DNA of 64,000 nt, from contig JAQIBS010000111.1 of the NCBI GenBank assembly GCA_027858965.1, positions 35,527 through 99,526 of the forward strand, in the 5' to 3' direction. The DNA is from Kiritimatiellia bacterium. GTDB taxonomy: Bacteria > Verrucomicrobiota > Kiritimatiellia > RFP12 > UBA1067. Below the pieces are notes generated by a model. That model had not been told where the DNA came from and did not search any database. It saw only the letters and a program-made list of their open reading frames with translations. The position numbers were made by a program, and so were the translations under genes. Below are positions 63,950-64,000 of the stretch, in pieces; the stretch's first letter is position 1; each line of letters starts with the position of its first letter.

Positions 63950-64000
63950 TTCTGGAGGGTCGCAGGCCTCTGCGACCGGATATCCATACGGTCGCAGGGG
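63950..64000. repeat. Palindromic repeat, GGTCGCAGAGGCC family, cut by window end
   Basis: The first 28 bases equal the reverse complement of the right arm of the copy at 57021-57088. The sequence then runs through GATATCCATA into the second arm and is cut off by the window edge. Confidence 0.75.

Overview
The window looks like chromosome from an anaerobic, polysaccharide-degrading bacterium of the PVC superphylum, most likely Kiritimatiellota or a near relative in Lentisphaerae/Verrucomicrobia. This is inferred from the protein repertoire, not from a marker gene. The clues are three very large secreted proteins built from autotransporter-associated beta-strand repeats, LamG/parallel-beta-helix surface proteins, an HzsA-related di-heme protein, many secreted glycan-active enzymes and an electron-bifurcating NfnAB pair. 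There are no rRNA or tRNA genes, CRISPR arrays or intact insertion sequences that I can see.

Layout. 1-6.7 kb: a truncated secreted metallophosphoesterase (minus), a secreted alpha/beta-hydrolase, a YjjJ-type HipA kinase fused to its own winged-helix DNA-binding domain, and an HzsA-related di-heme protein. 6.7-16 kb: a worn, repeat-rich region with two near-identical VF530 genes about 6 kb apart, a decayed DUF1566 gene, a transposase remnant, a nucleotidyltransferase plus a small downstream gene, a 1378-residue beta-helix surface protein, a 'GWIN'-repeat secreted protein, and several relics of protein C-termini. 16-22.5 kb: a sugar-porter MFS transporter, a beta-strand-repeat protein interrupted by an in-frame TGA, and a CehA/McbA-like PHP metallohydrolase. 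22.9-31.3 kb: a tight four-gene GC-rich operon with a CHASE-PAS hybrid histidine kinase, a second multi-receiver protein whose phospho-acceptor histidine is missing, a double zinc-ribbon protein and a PilB/GspE-type ATPase. 31.3-40.3 kb: a C-terminal gene relic and a 2919-residue beta-strand-repeat protein. 40.5-45.7 kb: a hemolysin III family membrane protein, the NfnA/NfnB pair, a beta-propeller lipoprotein and a small cysteine-cluster protein. 45.7-57 kb: a glycan-degradation cluster with a DUF4832 protein, a 1445-residue secreted protein, a GH20 hexosaminidase preceded by a Fic protein, and a GH71/GH99-like protein with a LamG tail. 57.4-63.8 kb: a 2145-residue beta-strand-repeat protein with a PA14 domain and a twin unnamed module.

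How the genes fit together. The secreted hydrolases, the sugar porter and the large repeat proteins fit extracellular capture and breakdown of complex glycans, including amino-sugar-containing ones (GH20). NfnAB supplies NADPH in an anaerobic fermentative metabolism. The four-gene operon couples sensing of an extracellular signal to a type IV pilus/type II secretion-like motor ATPase. Intergenic DNA holds several families of short dispersed hairpin repeats, which with the gene relics show a region that has been repeatedly duplicated and eroded.
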